This document shows positions 8,871 through 17,961 of a stretch of DNA of 64,000 nucleotides, one piece after another. The DNA comes from Flavobacterium sp. 90 (GTDB lineage Bacteria; Bacteroidota; Bacteroidia; Flavobacteriales; Flavobacteriaceae). The DNA lies in the NCBI RefSeq assembly GCF_004339525.1, contig NZ_SMGE01000001.1, forward strand, positions 620,001 through 684,000, given 5' to 3'. The stretch's first letter is position 1. Every line of letters starts with the position of its first letter. The translations under genes and the position numbers were made by a program. Under the pieces are notes generated by a model. That model did no database searches, was not told the origin of the DNA, and saw nothing but the letters and a program-made list of their open reading frames with translations.

Positions 8871-11800
8871 ATGAATGAAAAATATAAATTTCAAAGAAAC
8901 GTTTTAATAAAATTGAAACTATTCTTATTTTTTTTCCTTTTTAGTTTTGCCTCAAATGCTCAGACTAAAACTGTGACAGGTGTAATTACATCCACTGAAA
9001 ATGGGGAGACTTTAATTGGAGTAAATGTCTTAATTAAAGGAACTGCAAATGGCGTTATTAGTGATTTAGACGGGAAATATTCAATTTCTGTACCCAATGA
9101 TGATGTCGTATTAATTTTTTCTATGATTGGGACGAAAAATGAAGAAATAAAAGTAGGTTCCAATCAGGTTCTTAATGTGAAGCTGTCGGCCAACAGTCAA
9201 ATGATGGATGAAGTAATTGTAGTAGGCTACGGTTCACAGAAAAAATCAGAATTAACTTCGGCAGTTTCCTCCATTAAAAAGGAAGATATTAAAGTTGCTT
9301 TGGTTTCTAATGTATCTGAAGCTTTGCAAGGTAAAACTCCAGGTGTTGAGGTAATTAATAATAGTAACTCACCAGGAGGTGATGTTTCTGTACGCGTAAG
9401 AGGTATCAGTTCTTTGAATAATAGTATTCAGCCATTATATGTGGTAGATGGAATTCCTTTGAGTGGAAATGCATCATTCTTGAATAGTAATGACATTGCT
9501 AGTGTAGAAATATTAAAAGATGCAGCCGCAGCATCTATTTATGGAAGTCGTGGAGCAAATGGTGTTGTTTTAATTACTACAATTAAAGGAACGGCCAATG
9601 AGAAGTTCTCTATTACAGCAGATGCTTCGATTGCCTTTCAGACGCCAACACATATGGTAAAAATGATGAATCCTGCAGAATATGGACAAATGCTTCAAAC
9701 ATTTAAAACTAATGATGGCTCTGGGTTAACTATTAGTCCAGGCGAAAGTGCGGGAGCTGGAACTGATTGGTTAAACCTTATATCCAGATCCAATGCCCCT
9801 TTGCAAAACTATAATCTTTCAGTAAGCGGTGGTACAAAAAAAGTTGTTTATTCTTCCAGCTTAAGCTATTTTAATCAACAAGGTGTCGTAAAGACATCTG
9901 ATTTCGAAAGATTTAATTACAGATTAAATACAGAGGCTAATGTTACAGATAAATTTAAAATAGGTGGAACAATAGTATTTACCAATTCTACGAGACATCT
10001 AGTTCCAAATGAAGGAGATTTATGGAATTCAATCTTCAATAATGCATTGACCATTGACCCAATAACACCAGTATATTTTAGTGCTACTGAATTGGCTGCT
10101 AATGCAGCGGCAGGAAATAGTACCAATGAATATAGTATTTATCACAATGCGCTATACACTAACAGTGGAAATCCAGTAGGTGCTGCTGCCAGAAATTTTA
10201 AGGAAGAAAAAAACACCAATTTTTTTGGTACTCTTTTCGGTTCTTATGAAATTGTACACGGACTGACTTATAAAACAAGTTTTGGATATGAATACAATGG
10301 ATACCATTTTAATAATTTTAATCCTGAATTTTATGAAAATCCAAGTACAAAACTACTTGTGAATAGTTTGACTAAAAATGAAAATACAACAACACATTTT
10401 ACATCAAATAACACTTTAACATATAGTAAAAAGTCTAAAGATCATTCATACACACTTTTGGCTGGTACAGCATACGAACATTATCAAACAGGAGGAATCA
10501 ATGCCGCTGTTTCTGGTTTGCCAGGTAATGATCCAAATTACAGGTATTTAACATATGGAACATCTGGTGCGACTGTTAGTGAAACACAAGATGAATCAGC
10601 TTTGGTATCTTTTTTTGGTCGTGCAATGTATAACTTTAGATCTAAATATTTTCTTTCTGCCAGTATGCGTTCGGATGGTTCATCAAAATTTGCAGCTGGA
10701 AACAAATGGGGTAATTTCCCTTCTATATCAGGAGCGTGGGTAATGAGTAAGGAATCTTTCTTCGAGAATGACGTTGTTTCTTTATTGAAATTGCGCGTTG
10801 GTTGGGGAAAAATTGGAAATCAAAGTATTCCGTCTAATGCTTATTCTACGGTGCTAAGAAATAACGCTTACTATAATTTTGGGGGTAATCTTCTTACTCC
10901 AGGATATTCTATTGCAAAAGCCGGTAATCCCAACGTAACGTGGGAAACTACTACTGATTTAAACCTTGGTCTTGATTTTGGATTATTGGATGATAAACTT
11001 TCCGGATCAGTAGATGTTTACAATCGTAAAGTTTCAAATTTATTATTAGCTATCGATCCTCCAATGTTTACAGGTTTATACAATAGTAATTCGATTACAA
11101 CTGGTATTATTACCAATGTTGGAGCAATGCAGAATAAAGGTATCGATTTAACATTAAATTACAGTAACAAAGTTGGTGGACTAGAATACGATTTTGGTGG
11201 AGTATTTTCTGTAGTTGACAACAAAGTGCTTGATTTGGGCACACTTTCTTATTTAGATGCAGGGGCACTTCGTAACGTAACAGGTTATGCTGAACGTACT
11301 GTTGTAGGGAAGCCTATTGGACAATTTTACGGTTATAAAGTACTTGGCATTTTCCAAAATCAGTCTGAAATAAATAGTTACACCCGAAACGGAGCATTAA
11401 TTCAGCCCAATGCTAAACCAGGTGATTTTAAATTTGGTACCAATTCTGGTAACACGACAGGAACTAATTTAGTAGAAGCCGATAAACAATATTTGGGAAG
11501 CCCTCTACCTAAATTTACTTATGGCTTTAATTTGAAACTTAAATATAAAGGTTTTGATCTAAATGCTTATTTCTACGGTGTTTATGGTAATAAAATTTTA
11601 GAAGCCGAAAGAGCATTGATTTCTAATACAAATAATAGTTCATCTAATTTAAAGGCTGGACTTGTTGAAGCTGCATGGCATGGAGAAGGAACTTCAAACA
11701 CAGTTCCAAAAATGACTTTGCAAAGTACTAATAATAACTTTGGAGTAGTTTCGGATGCTTATTTATCAGATGGTTCTTATTTGCGACTTAAGAATTTGAA

Positions 11801-12011
11801 CGTAGGTTATGAGTTGAATAAAGAGGCATGTTCATTTCTAAATTTGAATCGTTTTAGAGTATATGTGGGTGCTCAAAATTTGTTTACAATAACTAAATAT
11901 ACTGGTTTTGACCCGGCCGTTTCTAATTCGACGGTAACTCAAGTGGGAGTTGATTATGGTGGTTATCCTACTAATCGTACTTTTCTTATGGGGTTTAATA
12001 TTGGTCTATAA
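8871..12011 (+). CDS. SusC/RagA-family TonB-linked outer membrane transporter
   Basis: 1046 residues. Signal peptide ends near SNAQ. A carboxypeptidase-regulatory-like domain follows (VTGVITSTENGETLIGVNV), then the TonB-box region DEVIVVGYGSQKK, a plug domain (LYVVDGIPLSG and ASIYGSRGANGVVLITT) and a long beta-barrel ending in YVGAQNLFTITKYTGFDP and FLMGFNIGL. Full length for the family. It pairs with the susD gene 60 bp downstream. With the GH36 alpha-galactosidase and the GH32 remnant, the likely cargo is galactosyl-sucrose oligosaccharides (raffinose, stachyose) or another alpha-galactoside. The cargo is an inference. Confidence 0.95.
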   Translation: MNEKYKFQRNVLIKLKLFLFFFLFSFASNAQTKTVTGVITSTENGETLIGVNVLIKGTANGVISDLDGKYSISVPNDDVVLIFSMIGTKNEEIKVGSNQVLNVKLSANSQMMDEVIVVGYGSQKKSELTSAVSSIKKEDIKVALVSNVSEALQGKTPGVEVINNSNSPGGDVSVRVRGISSLNNSIQPLYVVDGIPLSGNASFLNSNDIASVEILKDAAAASIYGSRGANGVVLITTIKGTANEKFSITADASIAFQTPTHMVKMMNPAEYGQMLQTFKTNDGSGLTISPGESAGAGTDWLNLISRSNAPLQNYNLSVSGGTKKVVYSSSLSYFNQQGVVKTSDFERFNYRLNTEANVTDKFKIGGTIVFTNSTRHLVPNEGDLWNSIFNNALTIDPITPVYFSATELAANAAAGNSTNEYSIYHNALYTNSGNPVGAAARNFKEEKNTNFFGTLFGSYEIVHGLTYKTSFGYEYNGYHFNNFNPEFYENPSTKLLVNSLTKNENTTTHFTSNNTLTYSKKSKDHSYTLLAGTAYEHYQTGGINAAVSGLPGNDPNYRYLTYGTSGATVSETQDESALVSFFGRAMYNFRSKYFLSASMRSDGSSKFAAGNKWGNFPSISGAWVMSKESFFENDVVSLLKLRVGWGKIGNQSIPSNAYSTVLRNNAYYNFGGNLLTPGYSIAKAGNPNVTWETTTDLNLGLDFGLLDDKLSGSVDVYNRKVSNLLLAIDPPMFTGLYNSNSITTGIITNVGAMQNKGIDLTLNYSNKVGGLEYDFGGVFSVVDNKVLDLGTLSYLDAGALRNVTGYAERTVVGKPIGQFYGYKVLGIFQNQSEINSYTRNGALIQPNAKPGDFKFGTNSGNTTGTNLVEADKQYLGSPLPKFTYGFNLKLKYKGFDLNAYFYGVYGNKILEAERALISNTNNSSSNLKAGLVEAAWHGEGTSNTVPKMTLQSTNNNFGVVSDAYLSDGSYLRLKNLNVGYELNKEACSFLNLNRFRVYVGAQNLFTITKYTGFDPAVSNSTVTQVGVDYGGYPTNRTFLMGFNIGL

Positions 12012-12071
12012 TAATGGTATTTCAATGTACGATTACACTTCAAAATTAATTAATACTTAATAATAAATCAA

Positions 12072-13634
12072 ATGAAAAAGATGTATAAAAAACAACTGAT
12101 ATTTTTATTTTTTCTGAGCTTCATGGGGCTTTCAAGCTGTAATGATCTCATCGATATTCCATCTCCAGGGATAACACAAGATGCTATTCCGATGAACCAA
12201 AAAGATGCAGTAGGTCTAATTACGGGTTGCTATTCAACATTTATGGATTACGACCAGACTCAAGGTGTTGACAACTGGGTTGAAGGTTATTTTTGCCAAT
12301 GGCTTGTAGGTGAAGAGTGTGGTGATGATATTTATAAAGGTGGAGATAGTCATGGAGATTTTCAGGCCATGGAAGATTTAGGTTATTTCAAAACAGGTTA
12401 TAACAATGTTATCGATTGGAAATGGCGTAAAATGTGGATTGGTATTGCTCGTTGTAACAAAGCTATTACTAGTATACCTAATGTTCCTGGGATTAATGCT
12501 GCTCTGTCTGCACGATTAGTAGGCGAAGCTCAATTTTTAAGAGCTTATTTTTATATGGAACTTCTAAGAAATTTTGGAGATTTGCCAATTATTACGACTC
12601 CAATCACTGCCTTCGATGTGAATCAGCCAAGAGTTGCTGTCAAAGATGTATATGAAAAACTAGTTGAGCCAGATTTAGTGGCTGCAGCTGCTATTTTACC
12701 TCAAAAAACTGCTTATGCAACAGCAGATGCCGGCAGAGCTACACGCGGAGCCGCTTTGAGTTTACTTGCAAAAGCTTATTTGTACCAAAAAAAGTGGTCA
12801 AATGCTTTTACTACAGGGCAAACAGTTATTGATGAAGGTCAATACAATTTGGAAACTAATTTTAGAAATGTATTTGAAGTAGACAATGTAAATGGTAAAG
12901 AATCCATTTTTGAAATAGCTTTCTCAGGAAATCAAACTTATCCTTTTGGCTGGGTTGGCGCTAATGCTATTGGCAGTAGAGATGATATAAATTGGGGATG
13001 GTTACAGCCTTCAACTGATTTAGATCGTGAATTTGAAAGTGGTGACCCTCGTCATCAAATGACAATCATTCATGATGGTGATACTTTTGTTGATGGATGG
13101 GGAGGACAACCTTATCCAATTACAGCTTTGCGTAACAATCAAGTTCCTTATACGGCTTCATATAAGTATTTTATACCTAAAAGTAAACGAGTATCTAACA
13201 ATTGGTTGAGACAAAATTATAATTTAGAATTGATCAGATATGCAGATTTACTCTTAATGTACGGAGAAGCAGCTTTGCAATCGGGAAATCAAGTAAAAGC
13301 AGACTGGGCAGTAGAACAAGTTCGTTCTAGAGCAAGAAATCAGTCAGTGAATCCTTCCACGACCTTGCCAACAAAAACAGGAGTTACTATGAATGATATA
13401 ATTCATGAAAGACGAGTAGAACTAGCTACTGAAGGACATCGATTCTATGACCTTAAAAGATGGGGAATTGCACAACAGGTCTTGAATGCACTGCCTGCTA
13501 AAATAGCTACTTATCCTGAAGCATTATATATCGGGGCAAAAGGAGCGCTGTATCAATCTCCTCGTAATGATAATTTTCAAATTCCTCCAACTGATGTTTC
13601 GAGAGCGGGTTGGACACAAAATCCAGGATATTAA
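12072..13634 (+). CDS. SusD/RagB-family outer membrane lipoprotein
   Basis: 520 residues. Lipoprotein signal with lipobox LSSC, then NDLIDIPSPG. SusD hallmarks: WRKMWIGIARCNKAITSIP, GEAQFLRAYFYMELLRNFGD, ELIRYADLLLMYGEAALQ, and the C-terminal ERRVELATEGHRFYDLKRWG. It serves as the substrate-binding lid of the SusC barrel encoded just upstream (60 bp gap). A strong terminator follows at 13680, so the alpha-galactosidase is probably read partly from its own promoter. Confidence 0.95.
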   Translation: MKKMYKKQLIFLFFLSFMGLSSCNDLIDIPSPGITQDAIPMNQKDAVGLITGCYSTFMDYDQTQGVDNWVEGYFCQWLVGEECGDDIYKGGDSHGDFQAMEDLGYFKTGYNNVIDWKWRKMWIGIARCNKAITSIPNVPGINAALSARLVGEAQFLRAYFYMELLRNFGDLPIITTPITAFDVNQPRVAVKDVYEKLVEPDLVAAAAILPQKTAYATADAGRATRGAALSLLAKAYLYQKKWSNAFTTGQTVIDEGQYNLETNFRNVFEVDNVNGKESIFEIAFSGNQTYPFGWVGANAIGSRDDINWGWLQPSTDLDREFESGDPRHQMTIIHDGDTFVDGWGGQPYPITALRNNQVPYTASYKYFIPKSKRVSNNWLRQNYNLELIRYADLLLMYGEAALQSGNQVKADWAVEQVRSRARNQSVNPSTTLPTKTGVTMNDIIHERRVELATEGHRFYDLKRWGIAQQVLNALPAKIATYPEALYIGAKGALYQSPRNDNFQIPPTDVSRAGWTQNPGY

Positions 13635-13679
13635 TAGTAGAATTGTTAATTAAATATTTGTTTTAATAAGTAAATTTGG

Positions 13680-13715
13680 TTAAAGGCAAGTAAAAACACT
13701 TGCCTTTAACTTTTA
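13680..13715 (+). terminator. Terminator between susD and the GH36 gene
   Basis: A 12-bp perfect stem, TTAAAGGCAAGT with ACTTGCCTTTAA, loop of six, then a T-rich stretch. It overlaps the only upstream alternative start for the next gene, supporting the downstream start at 13811. Confidence 0.75.
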
Positions 13716-13810
13716 TTTTCAAAGCAGATACTCTTTTGCTAAATATGATTTTTAGTAGAAATGCTTTAATTTTTAAGTTTTTAAATCAGAAAAAAATAGT
13801 TTTTAAAATT

Positions 13811-16030
13811 ATGAATAAAAAAATCCCGCATTATTTTTATAAAAAATGGTTATTCCTTTTTAGTTTAATAACAACAGTCATGAATTTATCGGCGCAAACA
13901 ATTATTCCTATAGCTACGGAAAATAACCTTATGTTACTGCAGACAGATAACACCAATAGGTTGAGAATGGTTTATTTTGGAAAACCATTAGATAATGAAA
14001 GTGAATATAAGTCGGTATCTGCGAATTATAATTATGATGAATCTAATGCTGGCATATATAATGCGGCCTATACTTCTGCAGGAACATGGAATCTTTCTGA
14101 ACCTGCAATTCAGGTCAAACATGCAGATGGGAATCCTTCTTTAGAGTTGAAATATGTGAGTTTTAAAAAGGAAATAATTAATACTGATATTTCAATAACC
14201 AGTATTCTTCTTAAAGATCCTCTTTATCCGTTTGAAGTGACCTTGTTTTATAAAGTTTGGAAAAAAGAAAATATTATCGAACAATGGACGGAAATAAAAC
14301 ACAAGGAGAAAAAACCTGTGCTTTTGCAAAAATATGCTTCTGCTAATTTATATTTTGCTGATAAAGACTTTTATCTGACAAGTTTTCAGGGTGAATATTT
14401 GAAAGAAATGCAGCCAAAAGAAGCGTTATTAACACAAGGTATTAAAACAGTAGATTCAAAATTAGGAACGAGAGCAATGCTTTTACAGACACCTAATTTT
14501 ATTGTGTCTTTTGGTAAACCTGCTTCTGAAGAGGAAGGAAATGTACTAGTTGGTCAATTAGCATGGAGTGGTAGTTTTAAGCTGGACTTCGAAATCGATT
14601 CACACAAAAACCTTCGTCTTATTGCTGGTGTTAATCCATTTGCATCAGAATATTCATTAGCTCCCAATGAAACATTTAAAACGCCTTCTTTAATCTATGC
14701 AGTGTCCAATCATGGAACTGGTCAGGCGAGTAGAAATTTACACGATTGGGCGAGAAAATATAGGGTGTTAGATGGTGCAGGAGAACGACTTACTTTGTTG
14801 AATAACTGGGAAGCAACCTATTTTGATTTTGATGAAAATAAAATAAAAGCTTTGTTTAAAGATGCTAAAGAGATTGGAGTTGATTTATTTTTGTTAGATG
14901 ATGGTTGGTTTGGTAATAAGTATCCAAGAAATAATGATGATGCAGGACTTGGAGACTGGCAGGAAAATAAAAAGAAGTTGCCAAGCGGGTTAGGTTATTT
15001 AGTAAAGGAAGCTAAAAATGAAGGAGTGAAATTTGGTATTTGGATTGAGCCTGAAATGGTGAATCCTAAAAGTGAATTGTATGAAAAACATTTGGATTGG
15101 GTAATACGGCAACCAGAACGACCAGAGATTTATTATAGAAATCAAATGGTGTTAGATTTGTCAAATCCAGAGGTTCAGGATTTTGTGTTTGGAATTGTAG
15201 ACGATTTGTTTGTTAAAAATCCAGAATTAGCTTTTATAAAATGGGATTGCAATGCGGTGATTTATAATGCTTATTCTGCTTATCTCAATAAAAAAGGAAT
15301 TCCACAGTCTAATTTATATGTTGATTACATAAAAGGTTTGTATAAAGTATTGCAACGCATTCGTTCCAAATATCCAAAAGTACCTATGATGTTATGTTCT
15401 GGAGGAGGAGGAAGAGGTGATTATGAATTACTTCAATATTTTACAGAATTTTGGCCAAGTGATGATACAGAACCTTTGGAGCGTGTTTTTTTACAATGGA
15501 ATTATTCGTATTTTTTCCCTTCAATTGCTACAGATAATCATGTCACTGATTGGGGGAAACAACCTTTAAAATTTAGGATTGATGTGGCTAGTATGGGAAA
15601 ATTAGGATTTGATGTTGTAGTATCACATTTAAAAGAAGAAGATAAGGAGTTTTGTAAACAAGCGATAAGTAATTATAATTCTTTTAAAGACATAGTGTGG
15701 CATGGAGATATGTATCGTCTTGTCAATCCTTATGAAAATGATATTGCGGCATTAATGTATGTTAATCCAGATAAAAGTAAAAGTATTGTTTTTAATTATT
15801 TGGTAAGTAATAGATTTAATATCACAGCAACTAAAAGGCCTGTTGTGTTGAAAGGGTTGAATCCTAATAAAAAGTATTCAGTAAAAGAAGTTAATTTATA
15901 CCCTGGTACAACATCAACAATTGATGCTAAAAATGTTTTTACAGGGGATTTTTTAATGAAAGTTGGTTTTAATCCAAATGTTACCTTGCAAAGAACTAGT
16001 GTTTTGTTAGAAATAAGTGAGGTTGAATGA
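13811..16030 (+). CDS. GH36 alpha-galactosidase, secreted
   Basis: Start placed at 13811 (MNKKIPHYFYKK), followed by a signal peptide (LFLFSLITTVMNLSAQ); a TTG start at 13700 would lie inside the terminator. About 739 residues, full length. GH36 signatures: NNWEATYFDFDE, VDLFLLDDGWFG, FGIWIEPEMVNP, then FIKWDCN with the nucleophile Asp (about residue 479), CSGGGGRGDYELL, and WPSDDTEP with the acid/base Asp (about 551-552). The enzyme removes terminal alpha-1,6-galactose from raffinose, stachyose, melibiose or galactomannan. It is the catalytic member of the susCD locus regulated by the divergent HTH protein. Confidence 0.93.
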   Translation: MNKKIPHYFYKKWLFLFSLITTVMNLSAQTIIPIATENNLMLLQTDNTNRLRMVYFGKPLDNESEYKSVSANYNYDESNAGIYNAAYTSAGTWNLSEPAIQVKHADGNPSLELKYVSFKKEIINTDISITSILLKDPLYPFEVTLFYKVWKKENIIEQWTEIKHKEKKPVLLQKYASANLYFADKDFYLTSFQGEYLKEMQPKEALLTQGIKTVDSKLGTRAMLLQTPNFIVSFGKPASEEEGNVLVGQLAWSGSFKLDFEIDSHKNLRLIAGVNPFASEYSLAPNETFKTPSLIYAVSNHGTGQASRNLHDWARKYRVLDGAGERLTLLNNWEATYFDFDENKIKALFKDAKEIGVDLFLLDDGWFGNKYPRNNDDAGLGDWQENKKKLPSGLGYLVKEAKNEGVKFGIWIEPEMVNPKSELYEKHLDWVIRQPERPEIYYRNQMVLDLSNPEVQDFVFGIVDDLFVKNPELAFIKWDCNAVIYNAYSAYLNKKGIPQSNLYVDYIKGLYKVLQRIRSKYPKVPMMLCSGGGGRGDYELLQYFTEFWPSDDTEPLERVFLQWNYSYFFPSIATDNHVTDWGKQPLKFRIDVASMGKLGFDVVVSHLKEEDKEFCKQAISNYNSFKDIVWHGDMYRLVNPYENDIAALMYVNPDKSKSIVFNYLVSNRFNITATKRPVVLKGLNPNKKYSVKEVNLYPGTTSTIDAKNVFTGDFLMKVGFNPNVTLQRTSVLLEISEVE

Positions 16031-16218
16031 TTAGCATTTAAAAATTGAATATGGAACAGTAATTCTGCAAAAAAACGTTTTGTAGATTTTGCGACTCATT
16101 ATCCACAATTTATTCAACGTTTCCGCAGCATCTTATTATTTCTTTAGGTATCACAAAAAAAGGAGACGAATTAGAATACTAAGGAGTGAAATAACTTCTC
16201 CTTTAAGTTTTAATGTAG

Positions 16219-16251
16219 AAAAACCGTTGAGGAATGTCAACGGTTTTTTTT
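16219..16251 (+). terminator. Rho-independent terminator downstream of GH36
   Basis: AAAACCGTTGA and TCAACGGTTTT pair around GGAATG, followed by a run of T. 16031-16218 has no recognisable gene. Confidence 0.8.
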
Positions 16252-16257
16252 GTTATA

Positions 16258-16490
16258 GTGTGCCCAGCATGAGCGGTAACTCTAGGTTGTAAGTCCCGAA
16301 CGCACCTTTACACTGGGAAGTGTTAGCTAACTGCAAGGGTGTCCATTGTGAGGTGGAATCTGAAGGAAGCAGTAGGCAAACTCTTGGCCTGACGGATAGA
16401 AACTATATATAAGGCCAGAAATGTTAGATAAAGTTGCTATACAAACTAAAGTCTTTTCCTTAGGGGCTTTGATCTCTAACATGACTTTCT
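16258..16490 (+). ncRNA. Group II intron 5' fragment (orphan remnant)
   Basis: The stretch begins GTGTGCCCAGCATGAGCGG, matching the GUGYG start and domain I of bacterial group II introns. It continues with the conserved pieces GTGTTAGCTAACTGCAAGGG, GTGAGGTGGAATCTGAAGG and TGGCCTGACGGATAGAAAC. No reverse transcriptase/maturase ORF, domain V or 3' end follows within the gap before 16820, so it is a truncated, non-mobile remnant. 16490-16819 shows nothing else recognisable. The assignment rests on recalled intron consensus blocks. Confidence 0.7.
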
Positions 16491-16819
16491 TAAAGTGAAT
16501 ATAAGAAATATTTTTACTACAATTTCTTAATCTTTTAAAGATAAAAAAATGATTTTTCATCATCCTCTCATTGAATTTTCTTCAAATCCTACAACAAGTG
16601 ATTCGAATTCAGTACCGTCATTATACGAATTTTGTAAAACCAAGTAAAGTTTTTTTAGTTCAAACAAATTATCTGATTTTTTAATTATCTAGTTACTCGC
16701 TTTTCAAAAGTGATAGAATAGTACTCTATTTTGGAAAAATAATACTACAAAACAATTCTTTTAATCGTAATTTTGATGAATGTTTTTATAAATAAAATAC
16801 TACTTACATACATTTAATT

Positions 16820-17932
16820 ATGATTAAAAAATTACCCTTTTTCGTTCTTGTCTTATTTTTACTCCAAATTAAATTTCTTTATAGTCAGTCAAACAAAACA
16901 AGCACTCTTATTGATAATTTTGAAATTACAATGAATGAAACTGGTTTATCAAAACCTCAAATTTTACAAATCAAAGACTTATTGATTAAAAAAGATCAAC
17001 TTCTCACTGAGAATATAGAATTAGAAAAAGAACTTAACGCAAAGTATCCTTTTGTTTTTCATGATCAAGAAACCACTACTAAATACATTAACCAGCAATT
17101 TGTACACTCATTATCTGAAATTGTTACAATATCTCAATTCAAACAATTATTCCTGTCGCAGCTTAATTACAGAATAAAAACAATTGCAGAAGATAAATTT
17201 AATCTTTCAAAAAAGAGATATAAGTTTACTGTTGATCAGGAAGCAAAACTTAAAAAATTACTGCAGGAAACCACAACTAATGAAATCATTATCAAAGAGT
17301 ATTACAGCTATGATGATAATTTATCATGGAACAATTATACCGAAGAAAAAATAAAGTCCTCAGATAAAGAAAGGGAATTGCTGAAAAGTTTCGGATTATT
17401 TTATTCTAAAAATACTAAAACGGACAACCTTATTAAAAAACTTATTGAGGCTCAAGTTGATGCTGAAAGAATAAATCAAATTTTACTGGCATTGCAGATT
17501 TTACAAGAAAGAAATGACAAAAGACTTAAAACATGGAGAGAAAATGATGTCGCCAATGCCTTCAATTTTCATGACCCAGGCGATGATGAATATGCTATTT
17601 ATCTTGACTTCCGTGAACAATTAAGTAAAATATTAAAAATAGAAGAATTCAAAACTGTTTTTGTATCCCAGATGCAAAACAGAATTGTCCGTGATACCCA
17701 AAAAGAATTTCAAATTTTGAAAAGTGCTTACAAGCTTACCGATGCACAGTATGATGAAATTCAAAAATTAGTTCTGGAAAAGAATACTGAGAAAATAGTA
17801 ACAGAAGAATACTATAAATACAGTTACGAATTGTACCAGCAAAAATTGCGCGCTGTTGAATATCGACATGAAAAAAATATCCGAGAGACCATTCAAAAAA
17901 TGATGAACGTAACTATGGAAATTAAAAAATAA
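16820..17932 (+). CDS. Secreted helical protein with internal duplication, unrecognised
   Basis: 370 residues with a signal peptide (FFVLVLFLLQIKFLYSQ). The mature protein is charged and almost all helical. Two halves are homologous: ISQFKQLFLSQLNYRIK...EEYYSYDDNL-type sequence around residues 95-170 aligns with IEEFKTVFVSQMQNRIVRDT...TEEYYKYSYEL around 273-345. No known family recognised. It lies 29 bp upstream of the Sel1/T9SS gene in the same direction, so it probably belongs to the same secreted-protein operon. It could be a chaperone, adaptor or immunity-like component. Confidence 0.7.
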   Translation: MIKKLPFFVLVLFLLQIKFLYSQSNKTSTLIDNFEITMNETGLSKPQILQIKDLLIKKDQLLTENIELEKELNAKYPFVFHDQETTTKYINQQFVHSLSEIVTISQFKQLFLSQLNYRIKTIAEDKFNLSKKRYKFTVDQEAKLKKLLQETTTNEIIIKEYYSYDDNLSWNNYTEEKIKSSDKERELLKSFGLFYSKNTKTDNLIKKLIEAQVDAERINQILLALQILQERNDKRLKTWRENDVANAFNFHDPGDDEYAIYLDFREQLSKILKIEEFKTVFVSQMQNRIVRDTQKEFQILKSAYKLTDAQYDEIQKLVLEKNTEKIVTEEYYKYSYELYQQKLRAVEYRHEKNIRETIQKMMNVTMEIKK

Positions 17933-17961
17933 ATAACTATCACTAACCAAACTTTACTAAA

